DNA of 51,710 bases from positions 1-51,710 of the forward strand of contig JAEUBA010000136.1 in NCBI GenBank assembly GCA_018257865.1, read 5' to 3'. This stretch comes from Stereocaulon alpinum (Eukaryota; Ascomycota; Lecanoromycetes; Lecanorales; Stereocaulaceae). Under the pieces are notes generated by a model that saw only the letters and a program-made list of their open reading frames with translations, made no database searches and was not told the DNA's origin. Positions 12,640 through 22,517 of the stretch are shown here, piece after piece. The first letter of the stretch is position 1; each line of letters opens with the position of its first letter. The position numbers were made by a program, and so were the translations under genes.

Positions 12640-13380
12640 TAAGGCCGAACCCTATAAACGACCTAAGTAACTACTCGCTAAGGACCCTTATATAGATTAG
12701 TAGCGATAGTTTAGGACGATTACTAAGTAAGTATAATTAGAATAGGTAGTTATTTAGGATAAAGTTTATACTAGTAGCCTTATATAGTACTAGTAGTACT
12801 AGACGGACGTAGATTAAGAATCTAAGTAGTAGTAAATAAAGCTAGATAGGGGTAAATTATAGAATCCCGCTCCTATCTTTATTAATTAAGATACTTTTAT
12901 TATATAGCTAGTAAATAGCTACCTAATTAAATACCTAAAAGAGGTTCTATACCTAGTCTTAACTATTCTTAATAGTAATTTAGTATAGTTTAGGGCCTCG
13001 TAATAGCTAACTAGCCTATAGATAGAGTATAATTAAGGTTAGTTAAAGGGCGATTATATATTACTTACTATATATTAGTACCTATTATAGGCGCTATCCC
13101 CCGTTCCTATTATAGAATAGTCTATTACAGTCCTAATATTAACCCGTTCGTAGGTAATATAGGAAGATATCTACTAGTCGGTCCTAACTAAAGCTACTAT
13201 ATAACGAATAGTAGTATTCGGTATTAGATATAATATTATATAGTTAATTAAGCTTAGTATAGTCTAGTATCCTATATATAAGGCTATTTAGTACTATAAT
13301 AGCCTATTTAAGGCTATACTACGCCCACGCCCGAAACGTATCTATTAAGAATAGCTGAGTTTAGTTACTTAGCCGTAACG
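12640..13380 (+). pseudogene. RIP-decayed reading frame, unidentified
   Basis: One plus-strand frame holds stop-free runs longer than its neighbours. A run near 12,910-12,990 reads VNSYLIKYLKEVLYLVLTIL. Interruptions are TAA/TAG. It is on the opposite strand to the 5.7-9.3 kb relic, so a second element is likely. No catalytic motif is recognised and the limits are approximate. Confidence 0.3.
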
Positions 13381-15470
13381 TACGGTAATTAGCTAACTAG
13401 AATACCTTATATAGTCTAGCTTAGATTTTAGCTAGCTTTAACCTAACTATTAAGAGACTACTTAATTTAGAAAAGGGATATTTACTATTAAATATTAGAT
13501 ATTACTCCTATTAGCGTTTAAAGAGGGCTAATTAGCGGAAGTAGGTAGTAGTTTCTTCTATTTTAGTAGCCGTAGTACTATTTAGTCCCTTAATACCTAG
13601 GAGAGAATACTATTCCTCTTCGTCTTAATCCTAGTCTAAGTAATTAGAAGAGTTTAGACTAAATAGGCCCTAATTAGTACTATCTTAATCTTCTTTAGGC
13701 TAATTAAGGAAGTCTTCTATACTTAGGATAGCCTTAGCGTCTTTCTACTTTAAAATATCTTTATTATTACTATTAGGGTTACTATTATCCTTAATCTAAG
13801 GTATATTAGTTAGATATACCCTAACCTTATCTATTTTACCCTAGCCCTCTATAAACTACGCTAATAAGGCGCTAGTTACCTCTAGATTAGGGGGGAGCTA
13901 GTTAAATAGGTAGAGCGCTTAGAAAAGCTATATTAGTATAGCGAGGAATAAAGTATAGCTTTAAGCTATTTTAAATATTCCCGTCCTAGTTATCCCTAAT
14001 ACGCTGGTAAAATAGATAAGAGGGTATTCTTTTAGCCGTCGGAGACCCTATTCTAGGGCGATTAGTACTATTAAAAGGGTATTTACGCTTATAGATAGCT
14101 AAGAGGCGTAGAACGACCGCTTAATAGTCTAATTAGTATTAATCGCTTAAGTATATCAGCCTATAGCCCGAAGATCTAGCTAATATAGGGCTTAACTATA
14201 TTAATAGACCTAATTAGCGGCTTACTAAACCTACTATAATAGTATAATCCCCTAGTTCTAGTACTAGGTAGCTCTAATAAATCGACTAATCCGTATTACG
14301 TAGTTAATTAGGTATTACTAGATCTAGGTATATCGTAACTATATACCCTAAGATCGTAGGGGGCGGAAGATACGGGTAATATATTAGAATCGAATAAAGC
14401 TAGTTAGCTTCGTATAGGCCTACTATATAGTATTATTAATATAATTATAGGCCTAACTAATTAAATCGGCTACCTCCTACTTAATTAGCTTAAGGATTAT
14501 TTCTAATTTACGCGTAGTTACTATAGAACCTATCCTAGGCTCCCCTAATATCTCCTTTCTACCGCTAAATAGTATTAAACCGATATAATTAGGCCTAATT
14601 CGTATTATTATATAGCTACTCTGCTAGACCTATCCCTTTTTATATATAGGGAATATTATATCTTAGCCTATACGCCGGAGCTAAGGATCTTTCGGTAGGG
14701 AGTACTGCGAATTTAGTACCGTCGAAGGAGTCTGGTAAGGCGATTGGGAAGGTAGAGGGGGAGTAGACGGTCTTAGTAGAGGCGGTTAGTTTAGTAAGAT
14801 ACTATAGTAGCTAGTAGGTAGCTAATAAGGGTCTAGTCGCTTACTATATTAGATAGGCTAAAGCTTATAGAGTAGTCCGTTATAGTCTATAAGAATCTAT
14901 ACGTTTAGGGTAGGGTTTCTATATATAAATAGGTACTATATTAGTCTAATTACGTATAGTTAAGGCTAATTATAGCTATAATAGTTATTTAAGCTATCCT
15001 ACTTATATTTCTAGTATAGGTAGTTAGTTAAGGTCTTCCTAGATTTAGTCTAATAGGTATACCCTTAGAAGGTATACGTAAGACTTATAAGCGGTTAGCC
15101 TAACTTTAGAATTAGCGGAATTAGGTTATATAATAGTATCTAGTCGCTTTTAAGGTAGATTAGACTAAGTCGCCTAATATACCGGAAGAGTTCCTTAATA
15201 GTAATAGCTAAGGCGTTATATAATTTAACGTATAACCTCTTAATATACTAGATAACTATCTTCTTAGTAAAGAAATAGCTATACTTAGTATAGAGGAGGA
15301 GGCGCTATTATAGGTAGTAGATAAGAAAAGGGGGTAAAAAGTTCTAAGTTAGGGTAATTATAGGGGGGTAGGAATTAGGTATAATAATATTAAAGCTAAG
15401 CGGTAGTACTTTATACTAAATATCTATAATTAGGGTAGATTATAGTTAAAGTTATAAAGTTAAGGATTAA
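13381..15470. other. RIP-mutated DNA, no recognisable feature
   Basis: Nearly devoid of TpG and CpA. All six frames are closed at short intervals, and I see no motif or repeat that supports an annotation. Confidence 0.5.
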
Positions 15471-15530
15471 TTATAGAAGATAGTAGATAGGTAGAGTAGA
15501 TTATAGAGGATAGTAGATAGGTAGAGTAGT
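15471..15530. repeat. 30-bp tandem duplication
   Basis: TTATAGAAGATAGTAGATAG at 15,471 is followed 30 bp later by TTATAGAGGATAGTAGATAG. The units differ at very few positions and lie directly before the 118-bp tandem repeat. Confidence 0.85.
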
Positions 15531-15533
15531 AAA

Positions 15534-15769
15534 GAATTAGAAAGAGTAGAAAGTAGGAATTAAAGGGAATTTAGGGTAAATATAGGGGCGCGTAGATAAG
15601 GATAGGGAATATAGGGAAAGATAATACTAATTAAAGATAATTAGGGGGGAAGAATTAGAAAGAGTAGGAAGTAGGAATTATAGGGAATTTAGGGTAAATA
15701 TAAGGGCACGTAGATAAGGATAGGGAATATAGGGAAAGATAATACTAATTAGGGGTAATTAGGGGGGAA
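15534..15769. repeat. 118-bp tandem duplication
   Basis: Two head-to-tail units begin with GAATTAGAAAGAGTAG at 15,534 and 15,652. They are more than 90 percent identical by eye and end in a GGGGGG run. Some differences are G/A transitions compatible with RIP acting after duplication. Confidence 0.88.
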
Positions 15770-15910
15770 GTAGTATATTTAGAGCTAATCCCCCTAAAGA
15801 CGGGACTAATAGGGCTACGTTCTAAGTTAAGGGATAGATTATCTTTAAAGAGTAGTAAGTATAGACTTTATAAGTATAAAATTTATAGCCTATAGTTACT
15901 ACTACTTAGG

Positions 15911-15985
15911 AGGTATTATACTTTATTTTAGAGATATTATACTTTATTTTAGAGGTGTTACGCTTTAATTTTTTAAGCGTAACGC
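15911..15985. repeat. Three 21-bp units ending in a hairpin
   Basis: AGGTATTATACTTTATTTTAG is followed by AGATATTATACTTTATTTTAG, then by a diverged unit that begins AGGTGTTACGCTTTA. The last unit opens a perfect 9-bp inverted repeat, GTTACGCTT and AAGCGTAAC, at 15,957-15,983 around an AT-rich loop. Confidence 0.75.
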
Positions 15986-16760
15986 TAAAAAATAAGCTAT
16001 ATTTTAGTACCTAAGTAGAATCGATTTCTAAGTCTTATTTAATTACTTTAATAATTTAAAAAATTGAAATTCCGGCTATAAACGCTTAACCGTAACCCGA
16101 TTTTAACGTATAGACTAACTTAATAAATTCTTTAAGTTAGAAGGCGATAGCTAAAGTTTAGCTACTAAGTAAAGTCTAATTACTATAAAGACGGCTAGAT
16201 AAAGCTATAGTATTTTCTAATATATATAGTAGTTTTAAAATAATAGATTAATAATAAAAACGATAAAAATAGTAGAGAAAATAGAGGTAGAAGGTACCTA
16301 CTAATCTTACTAAAGTAATTTCTAATAATTTCGAAAACCGAAAAAAAACCGGAAAAGAGCGGTAAAATAACTATAACCTTATAAGGATCTAGTAAAAAGA
16401 GTATTCCTAGGCGGTAAATTAGTAAATTATAACTTTAGGGTAAGCGGAAGATATAGGATAGTAGATAGCTATAAGACGCCTAGTAGAGGAACTCCTAAAT
16501 CTTTCTAATAGTTAATTAGTATTAAAAAGTACCGTTACTACTATATTATTATATAGAGTAGTATAGACTAGTAGTAGTAAAGCTAGTAGTTTATTCTACT
16601 ACAAAATTCTAGTTAAGTGCTAATACTGCGGAATAGCTCTAGGTATTAGCGTGCTAACTAATTTGGCTATCGCGGTATAATTCCGAACATTAGCGTGTAT
16701 CTAGGGCACGCCTCGTAACAAAACCCCTGATTTGTGACAACCAAGCAAATCCAGCCCTTG

Positions 16761-16813
16761 TTACCAAGATACTTGGCGTTTTAGGACTTTTGGTATTAGC
16801 CTTAGTATACTAT
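16761..16813 (+). repeat. Dispersed repeat copy, related to the 30.2-kb inverted-repeat element
   Basis: A stretch with ACCAAGAT, GCGTTTTAGGACTTTTGGTA and TTAGCCTTAGTATACTAT matches 30,247-30,300 (ACCAAGATCTTCAGCGCCG, then TTTCAGGACTTTTGGTGTTA) at roughly 80 percent. It sits where the RIP-mutated block gives way to normal sequence. Confidence 0.7.
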
Positions 16814-17154
16814 CACACTCTAGGGTGTAACACTATTAGCAAACAGATATTGCTATTCAAACAAATAATATCTAACGTGTATATATGTTAGCGGTCAGAT
16901 CTCTACTAGGCGCACCATTAATCATGAGAATCGCTTGGCGTGGGTATTCTTGGTTATTCACATGGCTTGTGTCACGCTTCGGACAATTCACATGGCAACG
17001 TTTGAATCCATATTAAATCGACCTTCCACCACTTTCTAACACAGTTCTGCTCCCATTTCTCTCCCAACTTGAGCACCTTTCGTCATTGACTAGATCTTTA
17101 GACAACACATCCAACCTACTTATATCAGTCACTGCCAACCGTGTACCCCTCAAA

Positions 17155-19110
17155 ATGTCCGGCCCAGGGTCCGACCGGAACATTAAGTTCTCAGAGATAG
17201 AGAAGCCGGGTGCCTATGAATACAATGACTCAGGCTATTTGCGAAAAGAAATGGAGAAACTGAATTTTGAACAGCCTTCTTCTTTTGGAGGTCGATTCCG
17301 TGATAGTAGCAAAAAAGCAACCTCTTATCCAGAGTTCAACACCCACACGCCGCCAGACATCACCCCAAACACTCGAATCATAGCAGTCTGCGGAATCATA
17401 CAAGAAGACGCCACTCCCCGAAAGGACGGCTGGATGCTGAGTGACTTTTTCGCATTTTGGCATATCTTTAACGGGACGACGGCGCATCAGACTTGGCTTC
17501 ACTGCCTCGACTTGGAATCCTTGGTCAAAAAATTCGGCCAATATCTACATGGGAATCCCTACAAAGAGCGCAAGATCGTTTTGGACGAAACAATTCTAAA
17601 AGGAGCCTTCAAAAGCCGAAATCCTCCCCTAAGAGAGAAGCCTCTCGGCTTTAAACTCAAGGTAGCCAGAAAGATCAGGGAAGAGTGTTCTCAAGCACAG
17701 GCGGGAAATGAAAACGTACTTATTCTGTTGTTTGGGCATGGCAAATTGGAGCATCACGGCATCCATCTAGGTGGTGGTACAGCACCCAATTCCGAGCTAT
17801 CTAAGGTCTTCAAATTCGAAGATTTGCAGAAGAATATCGCCATGAATTCGAAGGGCTCGGCAGTCAAAGTGACCGTACTCACAACCCACTGCTACTCGGG
17901 CGGATGGACTTGCAAGCCGGACGCCAACATCACAACAATAACGGCCGCTGGAGATAAGAACGAAAGTACATCATGGCGGGCAAGTGGGTCTTCGGGACGA
18001 TACTGTGGGTCAATGTTTGCGAGCGCCATCATAGAGAAGATGGTGAGATATGGAGATCAAAACAAGAAGCTCTGGCAGGATCTAAAGGAGGACCCAACAG
18101 AAGAGCAAGAGGAAACAATGGCTACCTTCGGCAAATCTGTCTATGAGATTCTTTTGAGCGATGTTGACAGGAGAGGCTGGGAGCACTGCATGACCTTCGG
18201 CGTTCAAGATGATGCGTGGGGAATGTGCTGGCGAGAGAGGACTGGCATACCTCTTGCAGATTACGGGGACCGCTGGAATAAATTGACTAGTTGCGACCCC
18301 GACAAAACGTTACACCCAGGAGATGTTCAAAATCGAGACCCACGAGTCACTCAGTCTGTCAGAGACGATTACGTAACGCGGCGCGATAAAAGGTTGAAGA
18401 GTAACAGCTCGTCATCGGGCAAAAAAGCCAACAAAGTCCACGAGGCAAAAGCCAGCGCGTTGGGGAAGAGGGGGAGGGAGACTGAGTGGCTGTTTGGTGG
18501 CACTTCCGAAGGACTCATAAGCGTCGTGTCGAGCCTCGGAGCGGAGTACCTTGCAAGCTATGGACCAAGGGACGATACAGGTGCGGACGGAGGCCTGCAA
18601 GACTCCATTCGTCGAATTCAGAAGGGGGACGAGGAGGATCTGGTCGAAGTTGAGAGTGTTCTGACAACGATCGAGTATCGCATGAATCAAATGGAACTGG
18701 CCGACAGATACCTCAGAGCCATGGGTATCCCAGCCCCACGTGGATTGCAATGTTGTATGTACGATACTTCGGGGCTCCATGACAGAATGGACAGCAAGAA
18801 GTATGACACATTGCAGTCAATGATATTTGCTCACGAAGTGTTGTTTCCAGACCCGATGGGAAACCAGGGTCAACCATTCTATAACGGCCATTACTACCTA
18901 ATCGCTGCATTTGACGCTGCTGGGATCTCGAAGGACAGCGTGGAGCGAAAGCTCGACGAGCTAGCGAAGATGATTGATAGTGAGTTGGAAGATCCGAAGG
19001 ACGAGGTCAAGCGTGATCAGGAGGTGGTGTCGAAGCGTCGGAGGGTTTTCCAGGCGTTTGGATTGACTCCGAGAGATATATCTCCGGAAAAACGCCATTC
19101 TCGAGGCTGA
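17155..19110 (+). CDS. Caspase-fold-like (clan CD type) protein, 651 aa
   Basis: The ATG at 17,155 has a strong fungal start context (CAAAATGTCC); the frame is open further upstream only from a TTG. Two hydrophobic strands end in the pair expected of clan CD cysteine peptidases: VLILLFGHG with His195, and VTVLTTHCYSGGW with Cys246. This is the His-Gly ... Cys arrangement of caspase, legumain and metacaspase folds. A Ser/Lys-rich linker at about residues 415-450 (NSSSSGKKANKVHEAKA, GKRGRE) separates it from a roughly 200-residue C-terminal region I do not recognise. No signal peptide is seen, so it is probably intracellular. Substrate, processing and activity are unknown. It is the first intact gene inward of the RIP block. 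Fold by motif is an inference; the His and Cys are seen directly. Confidence 0.75.
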   Translation: MSGPGSDRNIKFSEIEKPGAYEYNDSGYLRKEMEKLNFEQPSSFGGRFRDSSKKATSYPEFNTHTPPDITPNTRIIAVCGIIQEDATPRKDGWMLSDFFAFWHIFNGTTAHQTWLHCLDLESLVKKFGQYLHGNPYKERKIVLDETILKGAFKSRNPPLREKPLGFKLKVARKIREECSQAQAGNENVLILLFGHGKLEHHGIHLGGGTAPNSELSKVFKFEDLQKNIAMNSKGSAVKVTVLTTHCYSGGWTCKPDANITTITAAGDKNESTSWRASGSSGRYCGSMFASAIIEKMVRYGDQNKKLWQDLKEDPTEEQEETMATFGKSVYEILLSDVDRRGWEHCMTFGVQDDAWGMCWRERTGIPLADYGDRWNKLTSCDPDKTLHPGDVQNRDPRVTQSVRDDYVTRRDKRLKSNSSSSGKKANKVHEAKASALGKRGRETEWLFGGTSEGLISVVSSLGAEYLASYGPRDDTGADGGLQDSIRRIQKGDEEDLVEVESVLTTIEYRMNQMELADRYLRAMGIPAPRGLQCCMYDTSGLHDRMDSKKYDTLQSMIFAHEVLFPDPMGNQGQPFYNGHYYLIAAFDAAGISKDSVERKLDELAKMIDSELEDPKDEVKRDQEVVSKRRRVFQAFGLTPRDISPEKRHSRG

Positions 19111-21206
19111 CGTGTCTATTGAGTGATACTGAATTAGAGTTAGGTAGTCACGAAGAGACCACATGGCTACCTACAAGCTATCGTCCATAAGCCGGGCATA
19201 TCACTCGGGTACTTCCTTGATTCGAAACCCGGTCTCTGACCACTCAGTCAAGTCCATACCTTCCTATGCGTCTGTCTTAGCCCCTCTACTGCAGGGACCT
19301 TCTCCCCATAAGTTCGACTCTTTGGGGGTATTTAGGGTGTATACTCGAGCTCTGGTTAGCCCTGGAACAAATAAGTTGTCTCGTTCTAGGGTCTCATAAG
19401 ATCGGAGTACTAGAGTAACTACCCTCGGAAAACAGCCTTAGCGAGATGCTGGTCATTTCCGCCACCCCTTTGTGACGACGATCCCACTCATCGTTCGAGG
19501 TCTGTATAGTGTTACCAGGCGTGATTAAGGCAGCTCATGAAAGTCAGCCTGACTACATAGGGAACTGCTATCTGGTTCGATCCATGCTGACTACGCTGCT
19601 GCCTGTAGAGGCCAGCGATAGAGGAGGTGGATTATGGTACTCAGTAGAATTGGCATCAGCGGCGGCCAAGACGATGTCCCTAAGCTTTTGAACAAGAATA
19701 GAAGATGCGTTCGAGGTGATAGGAGGCGCAGACAAGTTGTGCTCGCGCATGCAGAATTTGCTAGGCGACGGGGCTTGGCGGGCTTACTAATCAAACTATG
19801 CCCTCTGGGCGGAAAATCTCCTTCTCGCACATGCCCCTCACTTGTAAACACTAACAGCACTTACATCCTGCTACGTACACCTTTCCTCAGTGGGCCAGCA
19901 TGAGCGCCCTAAGAACATCGAGTCTCACTTCAGTAGTCTTAAACAAGTCTTCGGCGTAGAGACTTAGCGCCTGGCAGTTTGAGGTTCCTCGAGCTTCTGT
20001 AAGTCAGACAATCTGCGTCAAAATCCAATGGCAGATCTACTATTACTACCTACAGAGACTTGATGACGACGTCGGGAAGATGAAACCACGCAGCTCTATC
20101 AGGGATCCCCGGTATTTTCATGCCTGAAATGGCCATGCGACAACGAGGGGTCGATGGTGAAACGGTATTGCCGATCCGCCTCCGTATTACATACATGGCA
20201 GATGAGCACCTAAGAAGAATGACACGCGAGCATAACGCAGTAGCATGAGTAAACAGATCAAGACTTTCCAAGTGTTTCATGTGATGGATGCCATCAACCC
20301 GAGAGGAGTATATGACGACTAAAGTCTTGGGCACGGCTTGTATTGCACTGTGGGACTAAGCTACAATGCCGCACTTCTCCTGGCGTGGGCTTGCGCTAAA
20401 CTTAGCAACATAACGGGTGCACATGAAGAGGCTATAATGATATGTTCCCAACAAAATCAGTCTTCTTGCTTAGCCAACAGCTGCATTGACTGCCGAATTC
20501 GGGATCTTATGCCAGGAGGTCTCGTGCCCATTACCAACACACAGAATACGCAAGGTTTCGCTTGCGGATAATGTCAGGGAGATGCATGCCTGTATGCGCC
20601 TAACATGTCTCGAGATCTTACTCCAGCTTAACGTTCTCGCGTCTGGAAAGGAGCCTCACTGGCTCGCCATGTATGACGACCGACGCGGATGTACGCCGTC
20701 GCTCCCAATTCCCCACAAGCTTCGACCCCGCATCTCGGCCACAGACCCAAAGAGATCTTAATGACCCTGGTTTTGGTTAGCCACGCTCGTATTTCATCGT
20801 GATATCCTTTTCGAGAGACTTGGTATCCTAATTACTCTCGTGCGCTTCCTGCGAAGTTTCTTTGCATGTGACATTTGTCTTACTTCATTGAAGCATCCCG
20901 TGAGTGTTGTATCAAGCTGACCTATTTCTGTAACTGCATCGTTCTTTTACCACCACTGCTTCTCGGTAAATTTAGTACGATAAAACTTCCGTGCTGAGTC
21001 GTGGGGAAGGTCGGTGATATACCTTCATCCCACTGTTTCAAGGTCGTCTCCCTGAGACTTTTCCACATGGTCACTCTTAATGGCGTGGATAACATATGCG
21101 CCACGTGGATATAAAAGCTTCCATCATCGCGAACCTTCATCTTCAACGGCGGAGAGCAAGAAATCAGGCATCGATATCTGTTTGTATTGAAAATATTTTT
21201 CCCACA
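19111..21206. other. No supported gene
   Basis: Only short overlapping frames on both strands. A minus-strand frame at 19,568-19,750 has coding-like composition and could be an exon remnant, but nothing links it to a gene. Normal base composition and no strong RIP signature. Confidence 0.5.
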
Positions 21207-22517
21207 ATGTCTTCCAAGATCATGGCATTACTTCTCACGATGATTATCGGCGTCCCTAGCCTTGGTAATGCTCAAATGTCATTCACCCTTCAGTCCGGTG
21301 TTGCATCCACGCTCCAACCCAGTCCTGCGGCACTCTCACCGCCCAAGCTTCCCACACTCTCGATGGAATGGGTTGCGCATACCAATGAGACAGTCGGCGA
21401 ATTATTAGATGTGCTGGAAGTGGACAATATAGGGGCCGACCTATCGGACAACAGCTCTACAGCCGAATCCTACAATATTAGCACTGGAGTGGCCTTGAAT
21501 ACGAATTATCTATCTGCAAGAGGAGATACCTCGGGCCTCACTCACAGATACAGTAACAAGCGGATAATGAGCGCAGTCTACAACAGCACTGATAACGGTT
21601 ATTACAATATAACCATACCAGGATGTATCGCTGCAGACGACATCATCGGAGACATCGAAGCCCCCAACGGTACCCAGATTACCAACGCTTCTTTCGGCGA
21701 TTTAATCACCACACTCTCTCTTCCAGGCACGAGACTTTATAATTATACGTTAACCATGATGGAAAAGCAACTGACTGAGCTCAACGCAACTCTGGAGAAG
21801 ATTGTCTGCGACGGACCACAAGGCGCCGCTCGCACACTTCTATGGCCGCCGTCTCTACGTCCCGATTGGCGCAATGGTGATACCTCAGATGGCTACGTTA
21901 GTACCTTTTTGATTGGGGGCGGCGGGGTTGTTGCTATTGCGTGGGGCGGTACGCGTCTGGCCATTGCAAAGGCTTGGCCCACCCAGAACATCACCATGAA
22001 CACTGAGGTCGGCCTTCTAGCGGCCACGAGTCTGGTCCAGTACCTTTTCATCACAGGACTCTTTCGCTTACAAGCCTCTGAAAAACGCTGGATAGGCAGA
22101 ACTGAGGCTGTTATTTTGAATGGACTTATCTGGATTGGAGCGCAATTGATCAAGTTCCTAGACTTCATATCTGGGTCCACTTGTATCCAGACTGATACTG
22201 CTCAAACTGGGGTGAGGGACATGATGAATACGCTTGGGCGACAGGCTGTTGTCGTGGGAACCAACGCGCGAAGGGGGGCCACAATGGCCACGAGTTGGTC
22301 AGTCACAAGTCTCACAAATCTGATAACGGCAGGACAAGGGACTTCTTCAGCGGAAAACCTACCCGATCTCGAGGCGGGAGTCGTCGATCCAGGTCATGTG
22401 GGGCAACCAGTGTTGAATGTAGTAGGGGTGGGAATGCCAGAGCTTACGGAGATTGTAGTAACGGAAATTGAACGTCAACTCTCAGGAAGTACTGAGCCTG
22501 GAGAGGTATGCCAGTAG
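21207..22517 (+). CDS. Glycosylated membrane protein with signal peptide, 436 aa
   Basis: The ATG at 21,207 has the context CACAATGTC and starts a typical signal peptide (MALLLTMIIGVPSLGNAQ ends near residue 23). An upstream in-frame ATG at 21,096 would add 37 polar residues and hide the signal, so it is less likely. The ectodomain (about 24-230) has nine N-glycosylation sequons and few cysteines. Three membrane spans follow at about 231-256, 267-289 and 301-323, then a roughly 110-residue cytosolic or lumenal tail. A tenth sequon, NITM, lies between spans 1 and 2. I recognise no family. Secretion-pathway and membrane location are inferred from topology. Confidence 0.7.
   Translation: MSSKIMALLLTMIIGVPSLGNAQMSFTLQSGVASTLQPSPAALSPPKLPTLSMEWVAHTNETVGELLDVLEVDNIGADLSDNSSTAESYNISTGVALNTNYLSARGDTSGLTHRYSNKRIMSAVYNSTDNGYYNITIPGCIAADDIIGDIEAPNGTQITNASFGDLITTLSLPGTRLYNYTLTMMEKQLTELNATLEKIVCDGPQGAARTLLWPPSLRPDWRNGDTSDGYVSTFLIGGGGVVAIAWGGTRLAIAKAWPTQNITMNTEVGLLAATSLVQYLFITGLFRLQASEKRWIGRTEAVILNGLIWIGAQLIKFLDFISGSTCIQTDTAQTGVRDMMNTLGRQAVVVGTNARRGATMATSWSVTSLTNLITAGQGTSSAENLPDLEAGVVDPGHVGQPVLNVVGVGMPELTEIVVTEIERQLSGSTEPGEVCQ

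Larger units (their letters stand above)
124..16660. other. RIP-mutated AT-rich subtelomeric block
   Basis: CpA and TpG are strongly depleted and TpA is in large excess, while CpG is retained, which is the RIP pattern of Pezizomycotina. Two grades are visible. The helicase relic (124-4,020) still has TpG/CpA and has stretches of more than 100 codons without a stop. Most of 4,800-16,600 has almost no TpG or CpA. Less mutated islands occur at about 4,320-4,780 and 10,450-10,900 and may mark element edges. Normal composition returns near 16,660-16,700. No intact gene is present. Confidence 0.93.

Noticed and set aside
4100..16660. Starship captain (DUF3435 tyrosine recombinase) or Crypton
   Set aside because: I looked for the recombinase Arg/His/Tyr pattern in the readable frames and saw none.
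18412..18780. 122-codon minus-strand frame
   Set aside because: Antisense shadow of the caspase-like gene.
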